Below the pieces are notes generated by a model. It did not search any database. It worked only from the letters and a program-made list of their open reading frames with translations, and was not told where the DNA came from. The translations under genes and the position numbers were made by a program. A stretch of DNA of 64,000 nucleotides from contig NC_088935.1 of the NCBI RefSeq assembly GCF_033473495.1, positions 124,001-188,000 on the forward strand, written 5' to 3'. Every line of letters begins with the position of its first letter. Within the stretch, counting starts at the first letter, position 1. Shown here piece by piece: positions 22,019 through 31,711 of the stretch. This DNA is from Cercospora beticola (Eukaryota; Ascomycota; Dothideomycetes; Mycosphaerellales; Mycosphaerellaceae).

Positions 22019-22332
22019 GGTGATGGATCGTGGTGGAGTGTAATTGAGATGTCTAGAAAATGTCTAGACGCTCTAGAAGTTCGCGACTGCCGGCGAGCAC
22101 GTCACTCCGAAAGATGCGATAAGGTTTGTCAGCATGCATCGGCCCCTGCATCTCTCTGCAGAGCCGCACTAATTCACCAATTTCTCAAACGAGTCAAGTG
22201 AGGTTGTCTGGTCGACAAGGATCTTTTTGTCCCCCCACTTCCAGACTGTCATCCCACTATTGCTTCGTTTTCGAGCGGACTGCACAACATTCCTTGGAGA
22301 AGACACAACTTCTGCACATACATCGAGTCGAC
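22019..22332. promoter_or_regulatory. Divergent COX17 / RNA1 promoter
   Basis: This 314-base region holds three TCTAGA copies within 30 bases (about 22052-22077), two of them inside a repeated TGTCTAGA-like unit. No consensus factor site is certain. The pyrimidine-rich stretch before 22333 is the probable RNA1 leader. Confidence 0.4.
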
Positions 22333-23592
22333 ATGGCCAACGTCTGGAGCATTCGAGGCCAAGCCCTCAAGCTGAACACGGCCGAAGATATCGAGAAACA
22401 TATCGGCCCACTGCGAGACAACGCCGACATCGAAGAAGTGCATCTCGAAGGAAACACAATCGGCGTCGAAGCCTCAGAGGCCCTAGCCAAAGTTCTCGAA
22501 ACGAAGCAAAAGCTCAAAACCGCCAATCTCGCCGACATCTTCACCGGCCGTTTGCTCTCCGAAATCCCCCAAGCACTCGACGCCCTCCTCACAGCACTCC
22601 TGAAGTGCCCAAACCTCCACACAGTTAACCTCAACGACAACGCCTTTGGCCTCAACACCGTCGAGCCTCTCCGCCCTTTCCTCAGCAAACACACCCCCTT
22701 GCAACACCTCTACCTAAACAACAACGGTCTCGGTCCAGCAGCAGGAACCCTCGTCGCCGAAGCCCTCGCCCAACTAGCAGAAAACAAAGCCGCAGCACGA
22801 AAAGAAGGCAAAAATGTCCCCGACCTCGAAACAGTCGTATGTGGCCGAAATCGTCTCGAAACAGGCTCTATGCCCGCCTGGGTAAAAGCCTACACAGCCA
22901 ACAACAAAGTCAAAACAGTCAAGATGGTGCAAAATGGAATCAGACAAGAAGGCATCGCGCAGCTCCTCCAGCACGGTTTGAGCCAGTGCGTTACATTGGA
23001 TACTCTCGATCTCCAAGACAACACTTTCACCGCCCTCGCTGCAAAGACTCTCTCGACTGTTGTCCCAACCTGGACCGAAATCCGTGAGCTCGCCGTAGGA
23101 GATTGTCTCCTCTCCGCTCGAGGAGGTAGAATGCTAGGAGAAGCACTTGCCAAAGCCGGAAACAAGAAATTGGAAATTCTACGATTGCAATACAATGAAA
23201 TCGACGCCAAGGGTCTGAAGGCAATTTCCGATGCTGCAACGACAGATTCAGCGTTGCCCCGTTTGAGAAGAGTTGAATTGAACGGAAATAAATTCGCCGA
23301 GGAAGATGCTTCGATTGAGGCTTTGAGGAACGTGTTGGAGAAGCGGAAAGAGGATTCTGCGGAAGAGTATCCTGGTGTGGATGAGGATGATGAGGATGCT
23401 TGGGGAGTGGACGAGTTGGATGAGTTGGAGGACGAGGACTCGGATGAAGAGGAAGATGATGATGAGGTAGAGGCGGAAGAGGAGAAGGTTGTCAAGGAGG
23501 CGGATGCTGCGGAGGCTCAGCCTGTGGCGCAGAAGAAGGATGCCGATGTGGACGATCTTGCGAATGCTCTCGGTAAGACTGAGATCAAGTGA
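22333..23592 (+). CDS. RNA1: Ran GTPase-activating protein
   Basis: An intron-free gene; the ATG at 22333 gives MANVWSIRGQALKL, the expected start, although the frame is open for 69 codons upstream. The product is 419 residues. The body is RNA-inhibitor-type leucine-rich repeats (LxxVNLNDNAFG, LYLNNNGLG, LDLQDNTF, LRLQYNEI, VELNGNKF), with the catalytic GRLLSEIP loop and its Arg near residue 74. A strongly acidic Asp/Glu tail (about 360-400) follows, as in yeast Rna1. It stimulates GTP hydrolysis by Ran in the cytoplasm and so powers nuclear transport. The codons are C-rich in the first half and G-rich in the second. Confidence 0.95.
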   Translation: MANVWSIRGQALKLNTAEDIEKHIGPLRDNADIEEVHLEGNTIGVEASEALAKVLETKQKLKTANLADIFTGRLLSEIPQALDALLTALLKCPNLHTVNLNDNAFGLNTVEPLRPFLSKHTPLQHLYLNNNGLGPAAGTLVAEALAQLAENKAAARKEGKNVPDLETVVCGRNRLETGSMPAWVKAYTANNKVKTVKMVQNGIRQEGIAQLLQHGLSQCVTLDTLDLQDNTFTALAAKTLSTVVPTWTEIRELAVGDCLLSARGGRMLGEALAKAGNKKLEILRLQYNEIDAKGLKAISDAATTDSALPRLRRVELNGNKFAEEDASIEALRNVLEKRKEDSAEEYPGVDEDDEDAWGVDELDELEDEDSDEEEDDDEVEAEEEKVVKEADAAEAQPVAQKKDADVDDLANALGKTEIK

Positions 23593-23834
23593 GAAGATCC
23601 TGTTCACCGAAAGAAGAAGTCTCATGGCGGTAGCATGAAGATGCTGGAAAGCGACACGATTGGAGGAACATCAATACGCATTGCATGAATGGCGGCATGA
23701 CTGGAATAGCACGGAAAATGGACGAGAAGAAGAAATAGGAGCCAAGAAGGAAGGAAGGCACCTTGTTTAGCACAATACCCCCAATAAATCGAAACGTCCC
23801 CTTTACACGATTCTACTCCCTCACTTCTGTCATC

Positions 23835-24905
23835 TTATCGCCCAAACCTAAACTCAGCCTTGGCATATCGATACAACGCTCGCAGGAAAATCTGGTACCC
23901 TACACCTGCAACATTGTCTTGAGCATAAAAGATTTCTGTGAGACGTATTTGCCAAGGTGGATATCCTTCCAAAACGACCCTTTCGCCAAAAACGATCAGA
24001 AGATCTGGCTCGCCCATGACGCTTTCTGTGATCTCGGCGTCGATCAAATCTTGACTGATGTCTGCGGGTGATAGCTTGCCGTTTTGTGACATTTCGGCGA
24101 GTGTTTTGGTGAGGTCTACTATTGTTTGTCGGCCATCTGTGGAGTCCAAGAGCAGGACGTTGATGTGAGGTGCTGACGTGTCGGAATGATTGTGGTTCGT
24201 GCCGTTGGGAAGGTCTGCGAATTGAGGCGGGCTGTATGAGGGAAGGTTCGGAGAACGGAGGGAAATGGAGGGCTTCTGAGGAGAGGTTGCTCCGTAGTAG
24301 GATGTGAGAGTTCGGTTGATGCGGCGGTGGAGGTGTGGGAGCGAGGATTTGAGGATGCCTGAGATAATGTTAGCTGGTTGTTCGACATGGCCGATGGACG
24401 AGAATGTCTCACCTGTCTGCTCATACATGGAGAGCATAGGAATTCCTGCGCTTGCACTCCATGCCACAAGCTCGCAGGCATCATTCAAAAGTGTCTCCAA
24501 CGCATCTTTCTTCCCACCCTCAGGCGGCAGATCCAAAATGACACTCAAGTGCTTGGGCACTCTATCCAGCGGCTTGACATCCCTCCTGATCAGCTCGGGC
24601 GTGCGGTGGTGGTAGTAAAGCACGGCGCAGATGCGGTCATACAACGCGTGGTAGATCTGTCGAGTCCGGACGTAAATGCTGAAGATGGCATGCACGACAT
24701 TGAACAGGAAGAGATGCACGAGTTGACGCATTGCCGGACGCACGCGTTGTCGGTGGTGGAATCGCGGGCCATCGTTATGTGAGGTCTTCCGCGGGGATGA
24801 GGGCGACTCGCGTGGCAGGTACGGCTCGATCAATCTTTCTCGCTCCGTCGGCGACAATGCTGCACCTGTCGTGTGCAGCGCGTGGGTCTGGCGTAACCCG
24901 GGCAT
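23835..24905 (-). CDS. NUS1: Dehydrodolichyl diphosphate synthase subunit Nus1
   Basis: Exons 24905-24413 and 24358-23835 (54-base intron) give 338 residues. The intron has a GTGAGA donor, GCTAAC branch site and CAG acceptor, yet contains no in-frame stop and is a multiple of three. The N-terminal half has a membrane helix (LVHLFLFNVVHAIFSIYV) and HLSVILD. The C-terminal half is a degenerate cis-prenyltransferase fold: EPDLLIVFGE, LEGYPPWQIRLTEIFY. The protein ends in RFGR, containing the RxG motif of Nus1/NgBR that contributes to the active site with the Rer2/Srt1 partner. The complex makes dolichol precursors in the ER membrane, feeding the same pathway as ALG6 2.4 kb away. Confidence 0.92.
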   Translation of the reverse strand: MPGLRQTHALHTTGAALSPTERERLIEPYLPRESPSSPRKTSHNDGPRFHHRQRVRPAMRQLVHLFLFNVVHAIFSIYVRTRQIYHALYDRICAVLYYHHRTPELIRRDVKPLDRVPKHLSVILDLPPEGGKKDALETLLNDACELVAWSASAGIPMLSMYEQTGETFSSIGHVEQPANIISGILKSSLPHLHRRINRTLTSYYGATSPQKPSISLRSPNLPSYSPPQFADLPNGTNHNHSDTSAPHINVLLLDSTDGRQTIVDLTKTLAEMSQNGKLSPADISQDLIDAEITESVMGEPDLLIVFGERVVLEGYPPWQIRLTEIFYAQDNVAGVGYQIFLRALYRYAKAEFRFGR

Positions 24906-25457
24906 TTTTCAATCTTCTTCTCTGCTGCTCTCTCTATTCTTCCAATGCTTTCAAGGGACAACTGTACAATATAAAGCGACCCGGTATGAACAGACTATGG
25001 GTCGCAGCGTGAAGAACAAAGGGGAGGAAGGCAAGGCATTCGTAAGTGCTGATGGAGTTGGAGCAGCTCTCCAAGAAAATGGCGTCGTTTACAACTCAGC
25101 CACCCGCCAGCAGCCACAACACGTTTCGTCAGCCTGCAGATCTTCCGCGGACCTGCGCCAAGGGACCCATGTTCTCAGCCTCTCACATGCACAGGGCTTG
25201 GAGCTGTGTTTTGCGCGTCATGTCATGTTTCCTCTGGTGCGGAATCGCTTTTCAGCATGATATTCGTGCTACAGTATTGAGTAGTGTACAGCCCTTTCCC
25301 AAGATCTATACATATGGCCCGACCCTACCGGCCTGGCTCATTAGCTCTCGTGACTGGCGCAGGTAGAGCTGATTTCTCGACACGCTGGCTGCAGCTGATG
25401 TCCAGATCAAAATGGTACAAATTTCGCCGTGAAAACCAGACGACATCCAAACTTCGT
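24906..25457. other. Intergenic, about 0.55 kb
   Basis: NUS1 promoter and DNM1 3' flank, both minus strand. Short open frames on the plus strand show no family signature. Confidence 0.5.
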
Positions 25458-27946
25458 TTACAACACCTCGCCGATGATTTTGCTCGCTTCCTTGTACGTA
25501 GCAAGCAGCTTCTCGCACTTCTCCCGCTCCTCGCGAACCCCGTCATCTTCGTAGAGGAGCTCCTCGAACAGTGATTCTCGGTAGAGTTCCGATACTAGAC
25601 GATTCTGGACTCCATCTTTGGAGAAGTTCACGAGCAAGTGCATAACGGCTTTGGGCACTTGGTCGGCAATGGTCTCGCGCACGATGTTGAAGTAGTTGCT
25701 GATCAGCCTTCGGATGAGCTCCGTCTCCAGTGATTCGCGTTCTGTTAACGCTGGTCCTGTGGGGTCATCCTGTGATGAGAAATTAGTATTTGGACCAACT
25801 GCATGCTCGACCATTGTGCTGCTTACCAAAGCATTCTCTTCGTGGTCTGGTTCCTCTGCGACAGGCTCTGGTGGAGGGATAGCTCTGGTGTCGCCTCTTC
25901 GGAAGCTCGCACTGATGCTCGGCTCAGCGTTCTGGCTCACATGCCTGTTACCAGGCAGACTGGCGGCATGAGGTCCAGGCAGAGCGCCTTGGCTAGGCCC
26001 ATTCTCCTTTCCGAAGAAGTAGTTCAAGAACGAGTCTTTCCCAGCGCCGTTTGCCGCACTGGTTGTGTGTCCATGTCGGTGTCCGTCTCTCCCGACCGCT
26101 GGGCTCATGCTTCGCGTCTCTTTTGTCTTCGCGCCCGCGCGTAGAGGGAGAACACGGCTCTGCTCCTCTTCCTCCTCTTCTGGTGCTTCCGCCCCATTGA
26201 CGCCGTTCTGTGCCAGCTCTTTCCGCCTTCGCTCGTCCCGCTTCCTCTTCTCTTCCGCCGCAGCCGCTTTCTTCTCCTTCTCATGCTTGTCTTGCATCAC
26301 GCCACTCATTGCTGCTGCCGCACCAAGGAAGTTCGGATGATTGGTATTGATATAAGCCCGTTGTATGGCGATCAAACTTTCCACGTACGAAGAAGTAGGA
26401 CCAAGACGTTCGCGCAGCAAATCCGAGACGACTTCAATGAGTTTCGCCTGCATCCGAGGATACCGTGCAAGTTCATTTGAATAGCAGGTGTGGCAAATCT
26501 TGATCAGCTCTTCGTACACCAGCTCCACGCATCTTTGACTGGGAATCTCGAGAAGCTTGATTTGTGGTTTTACCAGGAGATCGAATGCGAGTTCGGGAAC
26601 GAATAACGAAGGACGAGGACCGGTAGAGTTACGGATCGCAGTTCGGATATCGAGGGCAGTAAGGTTCATGGTAGGGTCGATGGAGTCGAGGCTGTTTCCA
26701 AAGACAGAGTTGAAGATGTAGTATATGCGGGCTCCACCGCAGAGCTCTTTCGTGCTGATTTCTGAAGAAGTACCGTCGATCGATGAGGTGAATGAAGTCG
26801 CGAAGCGGGTCATGAGCTGGAGGATCAGTGAGCCACGGTGCTCCTTGCCAGTGAAAGTATCGGTGCCGTATGAAGACAGCTCTTGTTGCGTCTGGCCCAT
26901 CAGAGTATTCAGTCGGGCCTTGATATCTGGAAGTCGCTCGCGAATGTGGCCCATGAGCGTAGTGTTCAACGTCTTCGCCAGATACTGCGTGCCGCATCTT
27001 GATGCAATGTTGCGATATGCTGGGTGCATACGGAAGAACTCCCGCTCAGCCTGGAGCGCATCTGACATAGACTTGTTCCCTTGGATATCCTGTTGCGAGC
27101 GGTTGACAACTCCGATAAAGCCGAGCTTCAGAGGATAGACTCTACCGGAAAGGATATCCAACGCATTTGTGCCATGATCCATCAAATCCAGCTTTGTGAG
27201 AATACCGATCGTTCTTTTGCCGGTCGGATCAACTTGTCGCGCAAGCTTGAGCGATTCTGAGTTGACCAAGTCGACATTCGCAGGCGATACCGCCAAGATG
27301 ATGCTGTTTGGTTTCGCGATGTATTCCGATATCAGTGTCCGGGTCTGCTTCTCAATGTCTGTAGGCTGATCGCCAATGGGCACTTTTGTAAGACCTGGCA
27401 AGTCTACGAGCGTCAGGCTCAACACATGTGGCGAGTAGACTTTGAGGTTGATGGGTTGTCGGTTGATGCCCTTGTTGCTGCCCGCTATTCTGTTCGTCTC
27501 TGCCTCAATCTCCCTCTTGATATCCTGGAAGTCGTAGAACTTGCGGCCAGGCATATGATTGAACTCGCCCCATTCATCCTGACCAGCCACTGCCTCCGGA
27601 GTGTGCGGGATGTGCACAGCATGGTCGTCGGGCTTGTCGCTTCGCTCGGAGGGGAGATTGATGAGTTGGAGGATGAGCGGTCGTCGTGTTACGATGCCAC
27701 TGCCTCGAGGCAGAAAGTCTCTTCCGACGATATTCTCCAAGACAGATGATTTACCAGATGATTGCGAGCCTACCACAACCTATGCGCGTGTCAGTCGAGC
27801 CGTGGCGATGCGGTGCGATCCCCAGCAGCGGCAGTAAACAGACGTACAATTTGCGGCAAGTCGAGCGAATCGTTGCCGATGGTGTTGAAGACCAAGTCCT
27901 GCAGCTTGTTGACCACGCCCAGCAGATCCTCACCGAGTGCTGCCAT
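25458..27946 (-). CDS. DNM1: Dynamin-related GTPase of mitochondrial/peroxisomal fission
   Basis: Exons 27946-27848, 27779-25827 and 25769-25458; introns 68 and 57 bases; 787 residues. The first exon is MAALGEDLLGVVNKLQDLVF..DLPQI and the second opens VVVGSQSSGKSSVLENIVGRDFLPRGSG (P-loop at residues 37-44, switch I with the catalytic T). DLPGLTKVPIGDQP is G3 and TKLDLMD is G4. The EFNHMPGRKFYDF and NNKGINRQPINLKVYSPH-type segments distinguish Dnm1 from Vps1. A middle domain, a low-complexity insert B (Lys/Ala/Glu and His-rich) and a GED at the end (ELIRRLISNYFNIVRETIADQVPKAV) complete the protein. Dnm1 assembles on mitochondria through Fis1/Mdv1 adaptors. The last intron sits exactly at the insert B-GED border. 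Confidence 0.95.
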
Positions 27947-28728
27947 GTTGGGCGGTGTTGGACTGCAAAAGGTGCGGTGCCCTGAATGTTTGTTTGGTGG
28001 GCGCGATGGCGATGGACGTTTCCCAGAAGCGGAGCCCGTCAAAAGCTTGCGCAAGGACTCCTGCGCCTGCAAGCCAGGTCCTTGTGCGAGTCTGTCTCTC
28101 CCGTCGCCCTCCCGATTCACTTGTGACACACGTGCGCGCACTCACGAGGTCGCGGACAGAGCAGTGTACGATGGAAGCAATTGCCGATGAGGCGTGTACA
28201 TGCTACGCGCTGCCAACTCTGGAGCGTCGTGACCAACGAGTCCGCTGCGCCAAAGCTTATGGCCCTTTCTCTCCAACTACGTCAGGCGTCCGTGTTGAGT
28301 GTCTTACACCAGCATACGTGAGCGAGGAAATACACTCTCCAGCACGTGAAGTCCAGGACTGCGAGTCGAATTCTAACTGCTGCGATCGAACACATCACAA
28401 GAGACATCTAACATGGCCCTAAGTGAACAACACTGTTACCAAAAGCACTCGTCGACCGTATCCCCGCAGCACTCTGGTTCACGCTACAGAGCATCGCTGG
28501 ATTTAGTTAGTAACCAGTTCTCAACAAGGCGTGCATAGTGGATTAGCTGCTGCATTCACTGTCTATGTGTCACTTCAACGTGGATCAACATGACGTATAG
28601 AAGACTGCTACTGCTCAGACGAGCATATAAGGTGTGCTTCTACGTGCTTGTTATGAACATCTGAATAGGTTTGAGCCCAGCACTTCGCAATCTCTGAGAT
28701 CAGAAAGTTACTCAATTTCAGCTTGAAC
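27947..28728. other. Divergent intergenic region, about 0.78 kb
   Basis: Between DNM1 and a small plus-strand gene. The first 200 bases are GC-rich and open on both strands, probably DNM1 leader. Nothing else is recognised. Confidence 0.5.
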
Positions 28729-28976
28729 ATGGCCACGAATCCTTTCTCTCCTCATGGATCCAAAGGACCTATCGTAAGTGATTGATCACGAGCTATGCCC
28801 AGACCTCTATGTCTTACTAGTCTTCTTAGAGGTCCAACGCAGCACTGCTAGCAATCCTCGGAGTGGGCGGTGGTCTGATGTTCTGGCTGCGCTCTTCTCG
28901 CGCAGAGAGGGCGAATTATGTTAGTCAAGCAGGTCTACAACACGCTACCGACACAAAACGGAATGGGGGATTATGA
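28729..28976 (+). CDS. Small single-pass membrane protein, unknown
   Basis: Two exons (28729-28773 and 28830-28976), intron of 56 bases with a GTAAGT donor. The product is only 63 residues: a polar 15-residue start (MATNPFSPHGSKGPI), one membrane helix (ALLAILGVGGGLMFWL) with a GxGGG face, then a positively charged flank RSSRAERANYVSQAG and a polar tail. A small protein with this layout and glycine-packed helix is typical of mitochondrial inner-membrane or ER microproteins, but I know no named family. The evidence is the clean splice and the helix; coding status needs transcript support. Confidence 0.5.
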
Positions 28977-29280
28977 GGCAACTGCGCTCTGGCTTGAAGG
29001 ATTCGATCGAAGTCCAACTACAATTGGCGAAGCCTGCACATCATAACAGTAACGACAAACGGGTCCTTCCTCGTGTTTATTGAATAGCTCATCAATAAAG
29101 TTGTACCAATGTTGTCAGAAGCACGTCAAGCTGAATGTGAGCTAAGGTGCGAGCGGCGGGGGGAGCTCCTGCTTCAAGCAGGTATGAGAGCACACGAGCA
29201 CTTGCCTGCTTGCACTACAACACAACACCAACAGCATATTCGTGTCATTCACGCATTGAATTGCGACGCACAAGCCCACC
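28977..29280. other. Intergenic, about 0.3 kb
   Basis: Between two plus-strand genes, the small membrane protein and the PEBP gene. Holds the promoter of the latter; nothing specific is seen. Confidence 0.45.
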
Positions 29281-30023
29281 ATGAGATTGATACCACTGCT
29301 CATTGCCTTCGGGCTCAGTCTCGCAGCACTGTACCCTCAAAACGAGCAACAAATAACGTTGCTTGAAGGACCCGAATTCGACCTGATCAAGAAGTGTGCA
29401 CTATGAGATAGACCCCTAGAGTAGGCACAGAACTAACGACGAACAGACTGAAAATCGCCGAAATCATCCCAACAGTCCTCGATGAATTCAAGCCATTCCT
29501 CACACTGAACGTATCCTGGCCAAAAGACGCAGCAGAAGTCGGCAACACCATCAAAGTCAAGAAAATGAAAAAGACGCCAAAGATTCAACTCCTCGGCCAC
29601 TTGCCCAACTTGCGACGCCTCTCAGACGCAAGTGAAATCCCCCAGCTAACTCTCATCCTCACCGACCCAGACGCTCGCAGCAGAGATAATCCTGACTGGA
29701 GCCAAATGTGTCACTGGATTATCACCAATGTCACTCTCACAGACACGAGTGGGGAGGGTCTCGAGAATGGATTGGAGCACGCCGAGGAAATTGTTGAGTA
29801 TCAGCCTCCTGGACCGCCGCCGAAGACGGGAAAGCATAGATATGTGTTTGCTGCTCTGGCGCCGAAGAATGGGACTTCGGCTAGGTTGCATTTGAGTAAG
29901 CCTAAGCAGAGACAGCATTGGGGATATGGGATTGTGAGGGCGGGAGTTCGAGAGTGGGCTGAGGAGAATGGTCTTGCGGTGGTGGGTGCGAATTTTGTGT
30001 ATGCTCAAGATAAGAAACAGTAG
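29281..30023 (+). CDS. Secreted phosphatidylethanolamine-binding protein (PEBP/TFS1-like)
   Basis: Exons 29281-29393 and 29447-30023 (53-base intron) give 229 residues. MRLIPLLIAFGLSLAALYP is a signal peptide. The PEBP signatures follow: LTLILTDPDARSRDNPDWSQMCHWI (ligand-pocket Asp-Pro-Asp and CHWI) and, nearer the end, GKHRYVFAAL with the C-terminal QHWGYGIVRAGVREWAEENGL. In yeast, Tfs1 of this family inhibits carboxypeptidase Y and Ras-GAP. The signal peptide suggests a vacuolar/secreted role, perhaps as a protease inhibitor or lipid binder. The mature chain has NVS and NVT sequons. The second half is G-rich. Confidence 0.88.
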
Positions 30024-30553
30024 GCAGAGCGTTGGGGCGCGGTGTGCGATTTCCAGAAGGCGTGCGTGCGAAGGCGTGCAGAGTGCTAGCAAGCTTCTTG
30101 AGTCGCCGATGGTAATTGCGAGTGTTAAATGTACCAGTAGAACACATATTTTCGAGTGTTAGTGCGACAATCCACCTTCAGTGTCGAGCTTGTTTACACT
30201 GCCGAGGAGGCAATAGCGTGAGTGTGACTGGGTTCTCCGATGCTGCTTTAGCGAGCGTGGCCAGGATGTTACAGTCGCGCTCCCATACAACATGCACATA
30301 CACAGAGGCGCAGATTCTTGATCGGGATCGCGACATCCTCATTCAGATGTGCAGCAACATGAGCAGAAGAGATGCAATTGACCTGGGAAATCGCATGGCA
30401 TAACCCGCTTTACATGGGAAATCGTGAATACCTCTTGAAATGTTGTGTCTTCCACAGCTCAAATATCTTGTCCTTGATCGTGGTACTCAATTTGCGTGCC
30501 TAGCCTCTTTGTACAATGCTCCGACCCTTTCCTGATGCTCAAATACACAATTT
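30024..30553. other. Convergent 3' region, about 0.53 kb
   Basis: Shared 3' flank of the PEBP gene and the B12D-like gene. Contains a 95-codon frame without family features; nothing else is seen. Confidence 0.5.
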
Positions 30554-30977
30554 CTAGTGGTCTGCCTGCTTGCCAGTTCTCGTCAAACGGAGGGTCTTAT
30601 CGGTCATGAGCTTGCGACCCAAGCTGTATCCAGCGGCAATGATGGCAGCGGCGAGGACAACGCCCAGAGGAATCAACTCCGGTGGGATCTTCTTGAGAGT
30701 GCGGAGACGCTGCGAGATGGTGTGTGCTGAAATGGGGGTTAGAGATTATTGCTTGAGGACTGTTGTGTTCAGGCTGCCATACCGGCTTGCTCCTCCTTCT
30801 GTCTGGCTGTTAGCACAAGCGTACTGCTCTTTTCTACCAGGTCTCTCATACCGGTCCTGCCATTCTCTTGGGAGTGGTCCTGAAGCCGCGGGCCAACTGC
30901 TGCTGGTTCATGCGGAGCGTCGGGGTGGCGCGGGCCTGGCGCAGCATGTTCGCTGCGAGAAATCGGGTAGACTGCAT
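30554..30977 (-). CDS. Small mitochondrial membrane protein, B12D/MLRQ (NDUFA4)-like
   Basis: Exons 30977-30852, 30798-30783 (only 16 bases) and 30726-30554; introns 53 and 56 bases; 104 residues. The N-terminus MQSTRFLAANMLRQARATPTL is a mitochondrial presequence, followed by RGFRTTPKRMAGP. The mature end is KKIPPELIPLGVVLAAAIIAAGYSLGRKLMTDKTLRLTRTG: one membrane helix with a charged matrix or intermembrane flank, matching my memory of the fungal B12D/MLRQ-type proteins linked to cytochrome oxidase or complex I. The acceptor of the 16-base exon was chosen because only it keeps the frame. It is divergent from COX12 across 254 bases. Confidence 0.7.
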
Positions 30978-31231
30978 GGTTCTGGCTAGTCGAGGGTGGT
31001 GGAGTGGAGAGAGATCGCGGTGGACTTGCATCGAGGTAGTCAATGGGCAAGCTGCTGTTCACAGTTCTGGCATGGGAACGGACGGGAAAGCGCAGCTTGT
31101 GATTGGTCGCGCCTACCGGCCAGCTCCTCGCTGTACTTCCTCACTCGATGATGTCCTAGACACAGACACACAATTGCAGCGACGAAGCCCCCCTTCTACC
31201 ACCCACCACACCACTCGAAACTACCGCCAAA
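30978..31231. promoter_or_regulatory. Bidirectional promoter of two mitochondrial genes
   Basis: A 254-base gap between the starts of the B12D-like gene and COX12, including both leaders. Both products go to mitochondria, so shared control is plausible. No consensus site is certain. Confidence 0.45.
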
Positions 31232-31711
31232 ATGTCTGACGATGAGGAGCGCGTAACCATGCCATTCAAGTTCGTGACTGGTAGGTTTCAATGGCCCCAG
31301 CGACCGCGACAGAGCTCTGCGCTAACATGATCACAGCCGGTACGTCGAGCCCTCCTCGCCACCACGAGCGCATCCTGCGCCTCTGGGCCCTCTCGCTGGA
31401 CGGCCACATACTATACTGGAGTTCTCACTGACATCTCCAGGCTTCGATGCCCGCTTTCCGAACCAGAACCAGACCAAGCACTGCTGGCAAAACTATGTCG
31501 ACTACAACAAGTGCATTCTCGCAAAGGGCGAGGACTTCAAGCCTTGCCGCCAGGTGCGCACAATAGGAAGCTATGAAGAGGCTGCGAAGACGGAATACTT
31601 ACACAGAGACAGTTCTACTTGGCCTACCGATCGCTTTGCCCAGCATCTTGGACTGAGAGGTGGGATGATCAGCGAGAGAACGGAACGTTCCCGACGAGAT
31701 TGGACCAATAG
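31232..31711 (+). CDS. COX12: Cytochrome c oxidase subunit VIb (Cox12)
   Basis: Four exons: 31232-31280, 31337-31339 (3 bases), 31441-31553 and 31613-31711; introns 56, 101 and 59 bases; 87 residues. The protein reads MSDDEERVTMPFKFVTA-GFDARFPNQNQTKHCWQNYVDYNKC, then KPCRQ-FYLAYRSLCPASW and ends TFPTRLDQ. The CX9C and CX10C pairs (HCWQNYVDYNKC, PCRQFYLAYRSLC) are the intermembrane-space helical hairpin of Cox6B/Cox12, which helps cytochrome oxidase dimerise near cytochrome c. The 3-base exon supplies the Ala of the VTAGFDARFPN block; without it the protein reads VTGFDA. The 3' UTR contains TGTACATA at 31800-31807. Confidence 0.93.
31337..31339 (+). other. COX12: Three-base micro-exon (CCG) of COX12
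   Basis: The CCG is flanked by TGATCACAG upstream and GTACGT downstream, both good splice sites, with a GCTAACA branch site before. Together with the flanking G and GC it spells GCC GGC (Ala-Gly). Confidence 0.7.

Noticed and set aside
22045..22085. Heat-shock element in the COX17/RNA1 promoter
   Set aside because: GAA and TTC units are spaced by one base, not two, so the HSE consensus is not met.
22126..22332. N-terminal extension of RNA1 by 69 codons
   Set aside because: The family starts at MANVWS-like sequence; the extension is Ser/Cys-rich without homologous features and lies in promoter/leader sequence.
24413..24905. NUS1 as a single-exon gene
   Set aside because: The 54-base in-frame segment has textbook donor, branch and acceptor sites, so splicing is more likely.
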